NCBI GenBank assembly: GCA_963827155.1
Contig: CAWGZV010000002.1
Location: 1,178,001-1,242,000, forward strand
Reading direction: 5' to 3'
DNA length: 64,000 nt
From: UTCFX2 sp963827155
GTDB lineage: Bacteria > Chloroflexota > Anaerolineae > Anaerolineales > UBA4823
Shown here: one piece after another, positions 36,226-45,303 of the stretch
Numbering within the stretch: the first letter of the stretch is position 1
How the letters are laid out: each line of letters opens with the position of its first letter
The notes under the pieces: generated by a model
What the model was told of the DNA's origin: nothing
Databases searched by the model: none
Seen by the model: only the letters and a program-made list of their open reading frames with translations
Position numbers and translations under genes: made by a program

Positions 36226-36774
36226 CTACCTCCTCGGTACATACCTCATCGCCACCGCCCCCGAGCCAAACTCCAGCCGGCTCACGAGCTTCAAGTCGAT
36301 AGGTCTGGATAGCCCCGCGAACAACGTCGGCCCATGGCCCGCCACTCTGGGGTGCACCACAAACTCGTACTCATCGATCAATCCCAGCTCCGCCAACCTC
36401 ATCGGGAGCGTCACGCCTCCCGTGAACAGTCCCTTACCCGGCTCCTGCTTGAGGCGCTGGACAGCCTCCCTCAGCTCCCCGCGCACGAGCTCCGCGTTCC
36501 AATCGACCCGCTCCAGGGTGCTCGACACAACGTACTTCTTTGCCGCGTCGATGGTTCGGGCGAAGGGCTCCGTCCAATCGGGCATCCTCACCGTCCGCGT
36601 CGACAGCCGCCACGCTGCCTCCATCATTTCGTAGGTCACCCGGCCAAAGAGCAGGGCATCGGCCTGGATGAGGTTCTCAATTGCGTGACGATGCAATTCT
36701 TCGTCCGCGAGGCCTTCACGATGATCGCAGCACCCGTCTAAGGTGACGTTGATGGAATACCGAAGGGGTCGCAT
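36226..36774 (-). CDS. Dihydrofolate reductase/RibD-C family protein
   Basis: 182 residues: LRYSINVTLDGCCDHREG, LIQADALLFGRVTYEMMEAA and KGLFTGGVTLPMRLAELGLI are typical of single-domain RibD-C proteins, distinct from the copy at 10591. It lies 13 bases downstream of the SRPBCC gene, so the two form an operon; such pairs are common in bacteria. Confidence 0.88.
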   Translation of the reverse strand: MRPLRYSINVTLDGCCDHREGLADEELHRHAIENLIQADALLFGRVTYEMMEAAWRLSTRTVRMPDWTEPFARTIDAAKKYVVSSTLERVDWNAELVRGELREAVQRLKQEPGKGLFTGGVTLPMRLAELGLIDEYEFVVHPRVAGHGPTLFAGLSRPIDLKLVSRLEFGSGAVAMRYVPRR

Positions 36775-36787
36775 TACGGTTGTCCTC

Positions 36788-37222
36788 CTATTTGGCTTCC
36801 AGCAAAGCCTTCAGCGACTTGCCGTCCGTCTCTACCTGCTTTTGGATCTGCTTAACCGCCAGCCCCTCGGCCATGTTGAAGAAGCCGCCGACCTCACCCT
36901 GGAAAAATTGAACCATCTGCGTTCCGCCGTCCTTGGCCTCGAACTTGTTCGAGAACTCGATTTTCATCGAACCGTTGCTTGCTTTCCCGCTCCACAGGTT
37001 CGGCGCCTCCCACTCCGTGATCTCGACCTCAATTTTCGACTCTCGACCCAGAAGCTTGCCGACACTCTGGTAGACCGATCCGACCCCGGGCGGGCTGTCT
37101 GAGAGCCATTTGGCGGACTTGGTTCCGCTTTGCCACTGGGTGGCGTTGGCTGGATTGGTCGTAAAGTCGAAGACTTCCTTTATCGAACGGTTGATGAACG
37201 TGGTGACCGTGAACGAATTCAT
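36788..37222 (-). CDS. SRPBCC (polyketide cyclase/START-like) family protein
   Basis: 144 residues from the ATG at 37222 (MNSFTVTTFINRSIKEVFDF), chosen because CAGGAGA lies before it. The fold signature is the N-terminal INRSIKEVFDFTTNPANATQW and the long C-terminal helix. It likely binds a hydrophobic ligand. First gene of a pair with the DHFR-like protein. Confidence 0.85.
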   Translation of the reverse strand: MNSFTVTTFINRSIKEVFDFTTNPANATQWQSGTKSAKWLSDSPPGVGSVYQSVGKLLGRESKIEVEITEWEAPNLWSGKASNGSMKIEFSNKFEAKDGGTQMVQFFQGEVGGFFNMAEGLAVKQIQKQVETDGKSLKALLEAK

Positions 37223-37953
37223 AGGTTTTTCTCCTGTTCTCTCATAATTGTGCATCATTCTAGGCGCTTGCGATCGATCGACGAACCATCCTTTATTGTT
37301 GGGGACTTTTCAATAAAGCTTTATTATATCTTATTTATCTTGTATACCTCAGAATGCATCCCATCCATAGCCGTCGGCCGCACCTGGATCGCCAGGCTAA
37401 TCGTAAATATCGACCGCAGCTTGAGTGTTTTCAGTGGCTTTATTGGTTTGCTTCATCCTAAAGTTAACCTTGCCGATTAGATCGAAGAATCATCGCCTAC
37501 CGGCCTCGATCCCCGGTTTCACGGCAGATCGCCAGCGCATGATTATATTAATTGATGGCGCGCTCGAACCGTCCAAGGAATAACTGGGAGGTTTTCAGAT
37601 TGATCAGGACGGAGGCCTCTTCCTTCCGGCTGGCAAGAGGGAGGCCTTCCCTCTGGCGGTGATTTTTCGTGATTTGCCCCCGCAGCTCAACGCATAATAT
37701 CCCTCCAAATTGCGGGCGCTATGCGTTAGCCGCGTTCTTCCATTTGTCGCGTAATGGAGCGCTAAAATAACTGGGCGATCCCCTTTTCCTCCGGCAGGAT
37801 GCGACGCTGTACGCGCCTGGAACCTTTAACCAGGATGGGCCAATAGCGCTGGTAGTGGTTAGACCCCTAACGGTCAATGGACCCCTGAAATCTCATGAGA
37901 TAATATGGATCTTGAACGATTCTTGTTAGTTTAAATGTAAAGGGAGCATCGCG
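37223..37953. other. Intergenic between divergent genes, no gene recognised
   Basis: About 730 bases with no open frame showing codon pattern or protein motif. The region may hold decayed sequence; no promoter was picked out with confidence. Confidence 0.4.
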
Positions 37954-38430
37954 ATGGAGATAAAATTCCGCCCGATCGGCCTGATTTACAGCCCCTTTCA
38001 AGATCTTGCGGATATGCCAATCCAGCCGCAGGGAGAATCCAGCGCCTCCGGGACGGTGGAGATTTACCCGGATTTTGCGGCGGGTCTGAAAGACCTGGAT
38101 GGGTTCAGCCATATCATCCTGATCTATCACCTGCATAAAGTCAGCAGGACCCAGCTTACGGTGATCCCGTTCCTGGACTCCGAGCCGCGCGGCGTCTTTG
38201 CTACGCGTGCGCCCGTGCGGCCCAATCCCATCGGGCTGTCTGTCGTCCCGCTGCGGAAGATCGAGGAGAATATCTTATTTGTCGAGGGGCTCGATGTGCT
38301 GAATGGGACCCCGCTGATCGATATCAAGCCCTACGTGCCGGAGTTCGACGAACACACAGATAGCCGGATCGGCTGGCTGGAACAGGCCCGAGGCAAAGCC
38401 CGCTTTACAAAGTCCGACGACCGCTTTTGA
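37954..38430 (+). CDS. TrmO-type tRNA (N6-threonylcarbamoyladenosine37-N6)-methyltransferase family protein
   Basis: 158 residues: FRPIGLIYSPFQDLADMPIQ, DLDGFSHIILIYHLHK, GVFATRAPVRPNPIGLSVV and LNGTPLIDIKPYVPEFD are the defining motifs of the TsaA/TrmO (UPF0066) family, which methylates t6A37 of certain tRNAs with S-adenosylmethionine. It is shorter than E. coli TrmO, lacking the C-terminal domain, as usual in archaeal and many bacterial forms. AAGGGAG precedes the ATG. Confidence 0.88.
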   Translation: MEIKFRPIGLIYSPFQDLADMPIQPQGESSASGTVEIYPDFAAGLKDLDGFSHIILIYHLHKVSRTQLTVIPFLDSEPRGVFATRAPVRPNPIGLSVVPLRKIEENILFVEGLDVLNGTPLIDIKPYVPEFDEHTDSRIGWLEQARGKARFTKSDDRF

Positions 38431-38517
38431 ACGCGGGCTGCAGATCCGGAGGCGACTCAACAGCTCAATCCATAAGGCGGACTTGGATTTCATCGGGCGT
38501 GCCGAGGCTTTGGCAGA

Positions 38518-38886
38518 TCAAAAGACCAGGACCTTGCCGGCTTCCACGGTCCAATCCGTCAGCAGCTCCATCGAACCGAATTCAACGCTCCCCGATCATG
38601 AGCATCTAGCCCGAGACCTCGGGCTTTTTGACAGGTGCCTCAGGTTGCCACTTCACCGCCGTGTAAGACGGCAGTGATCATGCGCTCAATGTTGTAGTAG
38701 CCCTGGGGCGTTTCGTGACCCTTCACGGCGCACTGCACTCCATCTCCTAACAGGAAAACCCGCACGCGGGTCCCCTCGCGCTTTGACGAGCTTCATCGCC
38801 AGGCGCAGCGCATTGTAGGGGCGTTCGCTGCCGTATGGACCATCGTTAATGACGATTAATAAGTCTGCCGGTTTTGTCTCGGACAT
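38518..38886 (-). pseudogene. DsrE-family protein broken by several frameshifts
   Basis: Reads as a DsrE/DsrF-like protein of about 123 residues only if three or more frames are joined: MSETKPADLLIVINDGPYGS, ALRLAMKLVKA; then VRVFLLGDGVQCAVKG, YYNIERMITAVLHGGEV; then a Cys-containing stretch (GTC); then SMELLTDWTVEAGKVLVF to the stop at 38518. The family handles sulfur transfer via a conserved Cys. As sequenced, only 66 residues are translated. Each break is a one-base change. Confidence 0.65.
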
Positions 38887-39038
38887 ATTTCAGCCTCCTT
38901 TGGGAACCTTCTGGTCGAGCTGGTCTGGACCTCATGATCGATGCCTATTAATCTGGCGGGAAGGATAAATCCCTACTTTCAACTGGCTACACGCATTCTA
39001 TGTTGCCTGGCTTTGTTTGCTCGGGATCGTCAGGTCGG

Positions 39039-39734
39039 TCAATATCGCAAATTATTCATGACCACTGCCTGAAAGCCGTATGACAGGCAAGCACCAGCAA
39101 TGCCAAGGAGGAGCGCGACCAGGATCAATATCCCAAAGCCTTTCCCGATCCCTACCTTTTCGACCGCGCTGAAAGCAGCTAGCTGGGCATAAGCCAGGTA
39201 AAGAAGCCCGGCTGCGGCAATCAACCCACTGATGAGAAGGATTATTCTCATCCATTCGAAGTTCATCTCGCTCGATGAAAGCGATCGGAAAAGGGAGTAA
39301 ACATACGGGGGAAGTCTGCTCGCGATCCCGGTCAGCAGGATAAAAGGCAGCTGGATCACCCCCCAACAGAAGACGAGCTGGTGAAAAGCACCCGCACCTC
39401 CGAAAAGGCGGGCAAGACCATGCGCCAACCCGGCGATAACCAGCAAAGCGACCATACTTAAGATGGGATATCCCACGGCTGCGATGATCAGAAAATTGGA
39501 ACCAATTCCAGTTCCAAAATTATTTGTCACAATCCCCCACAACAGCTCTCGCTGCGGACCGAGAAACCAAACAATCAGCGCGGTAACGCCCATCCAAAAG
39601 ATCCCCCACCAGGTGGAGGCCTTCGGGTCGCCGGCGATTTGAGTGAAAGTTTGGACTGTCGGGTGGAAAAATGCATTCCGCCAGATCGCCAACCAATTCA
39701 AGTTTATTTTCGATCCTTCCGTTTCTTCTTCCAT
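39039..39734 (-). CDS. Yip1-domain membrane protein
   Basis: 231 residues from the ATG at 39734, preceded by AAGGAAG; an ATG six codons upstream is less likely. A hydrophilic start is followed by five or six membrane helices, with WRNAFFHPTVQTFTQIAGDP at the N-terminal edge as in bacterial Yip1 family members. The function of bacterial Yip1 proteins is unknown. Upstream lies the saccharopine-dehydrogenase-like gene on the same strand. Confidence 0.72.
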   Translation of the reverse strand: MEEETEGSKINLNWLAIWRNAFFHPTVQTFTQIAGDPKASTWWGIFWMGVTALIVWFLGPQRELLWGIVTNNFGTGIGSNFLIIAAVGYPILSMVALLVIAGLAHGLARLFGGAGAFHQLVFCWGVIQLPFILLTGIASRLPPYVYSLFRSLSSSEMNFEWMRIILLISGLIAAAGLLYLAYAQLAAFSAVEKVGIGKGFGILILVALLLGIAGACLSYGFQAVVMNNLRY

Positions 39735-39807
39735 GCTGCTGCTTCCTTTCAAAGCCCAGCCAGGGGGTTTCCTCTAGGTGATAAACGCCTATCCAGCGAT
39801 CGTGTCT

Positions 39808-40863
39808 TCAAAGATCTTCGCGAGTGACTCCTTCGGCTTCCAAAACGAAATCCGCCCCAAAAACCAGGGATGGCGTCTGGAATCCGGGCTGGAAATCGCC
39901 TGCCAGGACCTTTTCCACTGCCGCAAGCGCGGTTAACGTGGTCCAGATCACGCCCGCTTCCGGTCCGTGCAGGCGGGCAGCCGCCTTCCGACCCTGCCCA
40001 TCTTCCACCTCCCCCCAAATGCTCACCCGGGCTGCAGCTCGAGTTTCAAAGGTGGAGTTGGCGGGCGCCAGTCTTTTAAAGAAATTGCGTACCGGCGGAA
40101 GTTTAAGCAAGGGGGCGATCCTGGGGATCCAGGTCAGCTGCCGGCGCGCACTGGGCGAAATCACAGAATACTCTTCAATATTCGGAATGCCCGTGCTGTA
40201 GAAGGCCGTAAACACATCGCCCCAAAAGAAAAGCGTCGCTTCCAGCGGACCGCGGCCGAAGTCGATCAGTCGGGTGGGCAGCACCCTCGGGAAAGGCACC
40301 AGCTCGCCGTCCCGTCGCAGCTTGAAGCCGGACGGGATCACGGTCTCGAACAGAGTGTTGATCGTCCCGGGAGGAAAGCCTGCCGAACCCTGATGGAGGA
40401 AGGCAAGCGTGAGGCGGTTGGCGGAAGGCAGCCGCTCTTTGAGATGCAGCGCAAGGCAGTCGGTGGGCACGACGTCAAACCCCACCGCCGGCAGGAGCAT
40501 TACCCCGCGAGCCCTCGCATCGGCGTCCCGGGCGAGCAGACCTTCGAAAACTGGGATCTCGCCGGTGATATCCAGGTAGTGGGTTCCCGTACGAATACAG
40601 CCCGCCATCATGGGCTGGTATGTATGAATATACGGACCGGCGCAGTGGAGCACGACGCTCACCTCTTCGAGGGCCCGGTCGATTGCGGCAGGATCGTCCA
40701 GGCTGAAGATACGGTAATCCACCCCAAGCTCGGCAGCCTGCGCCTGGACCGCGGCGGCATTCCGCCCGGCGATCACAGGCTGCATGCCGCGCTTAACAGC
40801 CTGGCGCGGAATTTCACGACCGACAAAACCGGTGGAGCCGTACAGCAAGAAAGTTTGGGTCAT
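39808..40863 (-). CDS. Saccharopine dehydrogenase-like NAD(P)-binding protein (trans-enoyl-reductase type)
   Basis: 351 residues opening FLLYGSTGFVGREIPRQAV, a GxTGxxG dinucleotide-binding loop, with YRIFSLDDPAAIDRALEEVS and VVLHCAGPY, as in saccharopine dehydrogenase-like oxidoreductases of the trans-acting enoyl reductase type. These act on lipids or small acids rather than saccharopine itself. The Yip1 gene follows on the same strand after about 70 bases. Confidence 0.83.
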   Translation of the reverse strand: MTQTFLLYGSTGFVGREIPRQAVKRGMQPVIAGRNAAAVQAQAAELGVDYRIFSLDDPAAIDRALEEVSVVLHCAGPYIHTYQPMMAGCIRTGTHYLDITGEIPVFEGLLARDADARARGVMLLPAVGFDVVPTDCLALHLKERLPSANRLTLAFLHQGSAGFPPGTINTLFETVIPSGFKLRRDGELVPFPRVLPTRLIDFGRGPLEATLFFWGDVFTAFYSTGIPNIEEYSVISPSARRQLTWIPRIAPLLKLPPVRNFFKRLAPANSTFETRAAARVSIWGEVEDGQGRKAAARLHGPEAGVIWTTLTALAAVEKVLAGDFQPGFQTPSLVFGADFVLEAEGVTREDL

Positions 40864-41021
40864 TTGAGCTTCCCCATTAAGAAAATGGTCTTGATGCCCG
40901 ATCTTATATCATTTCGCTCGAGTTTCGAACCCTCGGCGTTTCACAAGGATTTGCTCAGGTCAACTATACCTGTGCGCAAATTCAAGCCCTTTCAATTCCA
41001 TTACACCTAATATTCTCGAAG

Positions 41022-41438
41022 TCATTTCAGCCGCGTTAATATAATCACCGGGATCGCCCGGGTGGTCTTACGCTGGTATTCCGCAAAGGCAGGCATCATA
41101 TCCACCATCAGGCTGTATAAACGGCCGCGTTCTGGTTCGGAGGCAACGGCTGCCTGTGCCTGAAACTGCTCTGTGCCGACCTCGACCGTTACGATCGGAT
41201 GGGCGAGAATGTTGTAGTACCAGTCCGGGTTGGTCGGGGCGCCGCCCTTCGAGGCGATAATCACGAATTGTTCGCCATCGGGGACATAGGCTACCGGATT
41301 AACCCGCTCCTGCCCGCTCTTCGCCCCTACGGTATGCAGGAGCAGCAGGGTCCGACCGGCAAACGGACCGCCAACTTTGCCGGCGTTAGCCCGAAACTCA
41401 TCGATAATCGCCTGGTTCCAATCATTTGGTCTGTTCAT
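41022..41438 (-). CDS. F420-type (Ddn-fold) nitroreductase family protein
   Basis: 138 residues: LLLLHTVGAKSGQERVNPVA, FVIIASKGGAPTNPDWYYNI and HPIVTVEVG, the standard family pattern, with an N-terminal NQAIIDEFRANAGKVGGPF segment seen in the soluble subgroup. Most canonical of the four copies in this window. Confidence 0.88.
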   Translation of the reverse strand: MNRPNDWNQAIIDEFRANAGKVGGPFAGRTLLLLHTVGAKSGQERVNPVAYVPDGEQFVIIASKGGAPTNPDWYYNILAHPIVTVEVGTEQFQAQAAVASEPERGRLYSLMVDMMPAFAEYQRKTTRAIPVIILTRLK

Positions 41439-41524
41439 TCGATCTTCCTCTAACGGGATTAGGGTTTTGACTGTAGTTGGTATGCAGAACAGAGAATACC
41501 ATATTTCGATGATCGTCAGCTAAA

Positions 41525-41948
41525 TCATAATCCAGGCTGGTCTTCGGCTTTCGGCCACTTCCAGGCGTACCAGATGATCAGCAGCATAACCAGGACTTCG
41601 ACCGCCGCGAAAAATATGTAATGAAGATAGGGCGATCCCCCACCAACCACAAAAAGGATCGTGATGACAGATGCGGCGATATTTGCCAGTCGGTTAGCCT
41701 TAATATTTCAATATCCGCGACAGGTAGATCATCGCAATCGGGATTTCCAGCAAGAGGGCAAATACCAGCAACAGCCCCTGGGTAATTTGGACCGTGCCGG
41801 CGTATCCGGTCATGATTTCTTTCAGGGCTCCGGACGCCATAAAGGTGAGGATATCGGCAAAGATCATGTTGAACATCACCACAATCCAGAGGGTGGAGAG
41901 TTTTCCATTCATTTCTTCCATCCCAGTCATCTTATTGAGGCTATCCAT
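41525..41948 (-). CDS. DUF6326-like membrane protein, frameshifted
   Basis: The first frame (41948 to 41700) gives 82 residues with two membrane helices and ends YLSRILKY. Removing one T from TATTAAGG near 41700 continues KANRLANIAASVITILFVVV and LHYIFFAAVEVLVMLLIIWY to a stop at 41525, making about 140 residues with four helices, as in DUF6326 proteins. Function unknown. A likely single-base error or recent mutation. Confidence 0.65.
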
Positions 41949-42407
41949 TTTAATTCTTCCTTCAACCGTTGATCGAGATTTGGTTTGAGGAGTGGAACTG
42001 GATGACCGAGACGAACGAGGCGCTTGAATATGAATAATATGCGATAAAGCAGATTAGAATTTGTGGAAAATTAACGGATCAATATCCAAGAAAATAAACG
42101 GATAGCCATTCCACGCGGCAGGATCTCATGAGGAGTTGTACTTAGAGCGAGATTTCATTCATCTGGTTGTAAATATCTTAGACCTGGATGAGAACGGTCC
42201 GGGGATCGGGAAATCGCTTTTTATCCTGGGTTTATAATATTTGTCTTATTCGGGATAAATCAGCCCGAGCAGCGCGATCACCTGGTTATGATGCAGGATC
42301 GTATGCCAAATTACTCTTCATTTTTCTCCTGACTTGCAGAATAATCCAAGACCGGGTAATTTATTGTCAGGCGTACAGCATGGGCATTGTACAGAAAGGA
42401 GACCACG
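41949..42407. other. Intergenic, with a possible gene remnant
   Basis: About 460 bases. On the minus strand at about 42249-42310 a short reading HTILHHNQVIALLGLIYPE to a stop resembles the end of a protein, perhaps of DinB type, but no upstream part is seen. Nothing else recognised. Confidence 0.3.
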
Positions 42408-42752
42408 ATGAGAAATGAGATGAACGCACATGAGACCAAAGGCGTCACGGTGAATCTGCTGGCGGCGCTTGACCTTGGCCCTGAAATCGAAGGAATGGCA
42501 GGACGCCAGCTTCGCATGCGGATGGTGACCTTCGAACCCGGAGGCGTTTTCGGCCCGATTCACGACCATAAAGACAGACCGGGCATGGTCTATATCCTGC
42601 AAGGGACGATCACCGATCATCGCGATGGAGCGGCTAAGGAGTACGGGCCGGGAGTGGGCTGGCCAGAGGACAAAGACACCACCCACTGGCTTGAGAATCG
42701 GGGAACGACGCCCGCGGTGGAGATCTCGGTCGATATCGTCAGGGTGAGCTGA
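42408..42752 (+). CDS. Cupin-domain protein
   Basis: 114 residues from the ATG at 42408, with AAAGGAG just upstream (an in-frame ATG at 42387 has none). The first cupin motif is complete: GPIHDHKDRPGMVYILQGTI with the two His ligands, followed by DTTHWLENRGTTPAVEIS. Probably a small metal-dependent binding or oxygenase-type protein. Confidence 0.85.
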   Translation: MRNEMNAHETKGVTVNLLAALDLGPEIEGMAGRQLRMRMVTFEPGGVFGPIHDHKDRPGMVYILQGTITDHRDGAAKEYGPGVGWPEDKDTTHWLENRGTTPAVEISVDIVRVS

Positions 42753-42764
42753 GGTCCAACATCG

Positions 42765-42836
42765 ACATCCAGGAAGTGCCCGAAACGCCGGCGAACGCCA
42801 ATACGATGTTTTAGCAGCGACCAGTTATCCCGCCGG
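42765..42836 (+). repeat. Duplicate of the 3' end of a SnoaL-like gene (left copy)
   Basis: About 72 bases (AGGAAGTGCCCGAAACGCCG...ATGTTTTAG...CGACCAGTTATCCCG) match 44681-44757 with few differences. The right copy is the end of the SnoaL-like gene, ending NANTMF-stop; this copy lacks all upstream parts of that gene. The two copies bracket the AbiE-type module as direct repeats. Confidence 0.8.
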
Positions 42837-43139
42837 ACGGATGGCCATGATTTGGGGTGTGTAGGGGATTGCCCAGGTCATCGAGGTCCCCTTATGGATT
42901 GTCAAGGAGGCGTTTAGAGTCTGACCAGCTGAATCGAGAAATCTCTATGTGTGAAATTTCTAACCACGTTGGTTGTACATCCTAATCATTCCGTCTATTC
43001 AGGGGTGAAGTATATAAACCTGCGGTAGGGAGACAACTATCGCCCAGTTTTTATACAGCATGAAACTTTTCATGAGGCCACTTTGCCGAACATGCCAGGG
43101 TTTGGAACGGTATAAGGATAATGCCAGTCCAAAACACGC
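42837..43139. other. Intergenic, no gene recognised
   Basis: About 300 bases before the AbiE-type promoter; base composition becomes AT-rich here. No gene seen. Confidence 0.4.
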
Positions 43140-43168
43140 TTGACAATCTGATTTAGTTAGTATATCCT
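43140..43168 (+). promoter_or_regulatory. Promoter of the AbiE-type operon
   Basis: TTGACA at 43140-43145, 17-base spacer, TATCCT at 43163-43168. The -10 box overlaps the left arm of the palindrome at 43164-43187. Confidence 0.65.
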
Positions 43169-43187
43169 GTACATATATGTACAGGAT
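43164..43187. promoter_or_regulatory. Perfect 24-bp palindromic operator
   Basis: ATCCTGTACATA and its exact reverse complement meet head to head, covering the -10 box and the ATG at 43177. AbiEi proteins are known to bind inverted repeats and repress their own operon, so this is the likely binding site. Confidence 0.75.
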
Positions 43188-43713
43188 GAATGAATTAATT
43201 AAATCGGAAAGAAATATATATCACAGTAATGATTTGGCGATATTGTGGGGCATCTCCAATAAGAATACTCTATATACCACAATTAAACGCTATGTCCAAA
43301 AAGGTATCCTGATTCCTATCTATAAAGGCTTGTTTTCTACCGTGCCAATTACACAATTGAACCCACTGGAACTCGGCAGAGCCGTCATTCACAGGTATAC
43401 ATACTTAACCACGGAATCAGTCCTTTCCCAGGCGGGTCTTATCTCACAGGCAACATATGCTTATACTTTTGCGAGCAGTCTGTCAAAAAAGGTTGCAGTT
43501 GGGAATTATTGGTTTCTTTTTAGAAAACTCAAAAATGAATATCTTTATAATCCAACTGGCATCGAATATAAGGAGGGGAATTTTGTTGCAACAATTGAAC
43601 GGGCGGTAGCGGATATGCTTTATTTCAATCCGAAATATCATTTTGATTTTCCTATTAGCATTGACTTTGAAAAAGTCAAAAGGTTGCAAAACGAAATTGG
43701 ATATCCATGCTAG
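43177..43713 (+). CDS. abiEi: AbiEi-type antitoxin of a type IV toxin-antitoxin system
   Basis: 178 residues. An N-terminal winged helix (HSNDLAILWGISNKNTLYTT, RYVQKGILIPIYKGLFSTVP) is followed by the AbiEi C-terminal part (YLTTESVLSQAGLISQATYA). No ribosome binding site precedes either ATG (43177 or 43186), and the predicted transcript start falls within a few bases, so translation may be leaderless. It overlaps the toxin gene by seven bases. Known role: neutralises the toxin indirectly and represses the operon. AT-rich codon use differs from the neighbours, suggesting transfer. Confidence 0.8.
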   Translation: MYRMNELIKSERNIYHSNDLAILWGISNKNTLYTTIKRYVQKGILIPIYKGLFSTVPITQLNPLELGRAVIHRYTYLTTESVLSQAGLISQATYAYTFASSLSKKVAVGNYWFLFRKLKNEYLYNPTGIEYKEGNFVATIERAVADMLYFNPKYHFDFPISIDFEKVKRLQNEIGYPC

Positions 43714-44468
43714 ACCTGAGACAAGAAGATATTATCCATAAATCGCAGCTAAATATTCTCTTGACGGCCATAATCGATAGACCGGTGTTATCACAAAACC
43801 TTGCTTTCAAAGGCGGGTCATGCGCCGCAATGCTAGACTATCTGGATCGGTTTTCAATTGATCTGGATTTTGACCTTATTAAAAACGCCAATGAAGCAGT
43901 TATTAGGAGGGAGTTGCATCTAGCGTTTGAAGATGCGGGATTAATAATTACACTGGAGTTAAATAATGTCCTTATGTTCCGGCTTCGCTATCCCAGCAAG
44001 CCAGGAAAACGAAATAATATTAAAATAAGCGTCAATAGCAAAATGGTGAAAGCGAACAAATATAAGGTAGCTTACTTACCCGAAATTGACAGAATGATGA
44101 CCTGCCAGACAATTGAAACAATGTTTGCAAACAAATTGGTTGCGGTTTCTGAACGATACGACTTGCACAAATCAATCGCGGGAAGGGACATTTATGATAT
44201 CCATCATTTTTTTATCAATGGGTTTTCATACGATATTCAGGTAATCCAGGAAAGAACGGATTTAGATTATAAAGAGTATCTAAAGAAGTTATCAGAATTT
44301 ATTAAAAAACACGTTACCCAAACCATAATCAATGAAGATTTAAACCCTCTTTTACCCGATAAACAATTTCAGCGGATACGAAAAGTACTCATCCCAGAGA
44401 CATTGGCCTTAATTGAAAAGGAGACAGAAATAAGGAGAGGTGTGAATTCCGCTGAAATCTCTCAATGA
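43707..44468 (+). CDS. abiEii: AbiEii-type nucleotidyltransferase toxin
   Basis: 253 residues of the AbiEii/AbiGii nucleotidyltransferase family: NLAFKGGSCAAMLDYLDRFS with the GGS loop and IDLDFDL with the metal-binding acid pair; CQTIETMFANKLVAVSERYD and GRDIYDIHHFFING are the later conserved blocks. Such toxins add nucleotides to tRNA or related targets and stop growth, giving phage abortive infection. Start overlaps the antitoxin end by seven bases. Downstream, its stop runs directly into a truncated SnoaL-like reading frame. Confidence 0.85.
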   Translation: MLDLRQEDIIHKSQLNILLTAIIDRPVLSQNLAFKGGSCAAMLDYLDRFSIDLDFDLIKNANEAVIRRELHLAFEDAGLIITLELNNVLMFRLRYPSKPGKRNNIKISVNSKMVKANKYKVAYLPEIDRMMTCQTIETMFANKLVAVSERYDLHKSIAGRDIYDIHHFFINGFSYDIQVIQERTDLDYKEYLKKLSEFIKKHVTQTIINEDLNPLLPDKQFQRIRKVLIPETLALIEKETEIRRGVNSAEISQ

Positions 44469-44734
44469 ATCCCGGCGCAGCAGAGGGTCCCGAAGCTTTT
44501 ATTGGAGTTGTGAAGTGGTTCGCCCAAACCTATCCAGATTTTCGGATGGAATCAAAAAGGGTCATCGCCGAAGGCGATCACGTCGTCCTGCACAGCCATA
44601 TGATCCGCCAAACCGGCGACCGCGGGATGGCGGTGGTGGATATCTTCCGCCTCGAAAACGGCAAGATCGTTGAGCACTGGGATGTCGTCCAGGAAGTACC
44701 CGAAACGCCAGCGAACGCCAACACCATGTTTTAG
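44465..44734 (+). pseudogene. SnoaL-like (NTF2-fold) protein lacking its N-terminus
   Basis: 89 residues starting NPGAAEGPEAFIGVVKWFAQ and ending HWDVVQEVPETPANANTMF. SnoaL-like proteins have about 40 more residues before this (normally ending in HNP), which here are missing: the sequence changes to AbiE DNA exactly at the NPG. The reading frame starts at an ATG overlapping the toxin stop, which is probably a coincidence. Its 3' end is repeated at 42765. Confidence 0.78.
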
Positions 44735-45174
44735 CCGCGACCGGTTATCCCGCTGCCCGAGCTCGGGGCGAATTTGGAAAAAGAGGCGCTAAAGAATTAG
44801 CGATCGCCTGGCATGCGCCGAAACGCTGTGCAACGCTCTGACTCAGTGCCGGCGTGGAAGATCAAGGTAACACGGCTGTATTGTCCTGGCGGAAAAAAGC
44901 AAGCAGGCGCCGACTGGAGAAGAATGAGGCCAGGACGGCGGGAGCGAATTAAGATGGTGCGTCTTGACATATCCTACGAACTGGAATATGCGGTTAGGAG
45001 CGAGAATCGATTTCCCGGTTCCTTCAACAAATAACAAGGACCGCACTACCGGCAGCACAATCCCGGCGCGGCTTTTTGATCCAGTAAAATCACTAAATAG
45101 TTTCTTCTCTTTATTCCAACGTTGTTGTTCACTCATTTGATCAACCTCGGGATAATTGAATTTAGGTGTCTCGA
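44735..45174. other. Intergenic, no certain gene
   Basis: About 440 bases. A minus-strand frame (45136 down) starting MSEQQRWNKEKKLFSDFTGS may be the tail of the small protein at 45175-45303 after a frameshift; nothing else is recognised. Confidence 0.3.
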
Positions 45175-45303
45175 TTATGAGGGACTATCCGCAACAGATT
45201 TCACTTCGACACGAATTATCGAGCTACCAAGTGATCCTTTTGGTATGTTGCTCCAACCATCAGAAAAATCTTCGAGTGCTTCAATATTTAATGCTGAACT
45301 CAT
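45175..45303 (-). CDS. Small hypothetical protein, probably frameshifted
   Basis: 42 residues (MSSALNIEALEDFSDGWSNI...) behind a good binding site (GGAGG). In the next frame the reading goes on as IIETPKFNYPEVDQMSEQQR without a stop for 50 residues more, so the true protein may be about 80-90 residues or longer. No family recognised. AT-rich like the defence genes around it. Confidence 0.35.
   Translation of the reverse strand: MSSALNIEALEDFSDGWSNIPKGSLGSSIIRVEVKSVADSPS

Noticed and set aside
37223..37953. A hidden gene in the 730-base gap
   Set aside because: Short open frames only, without binding sites or protein pattern on either strand.
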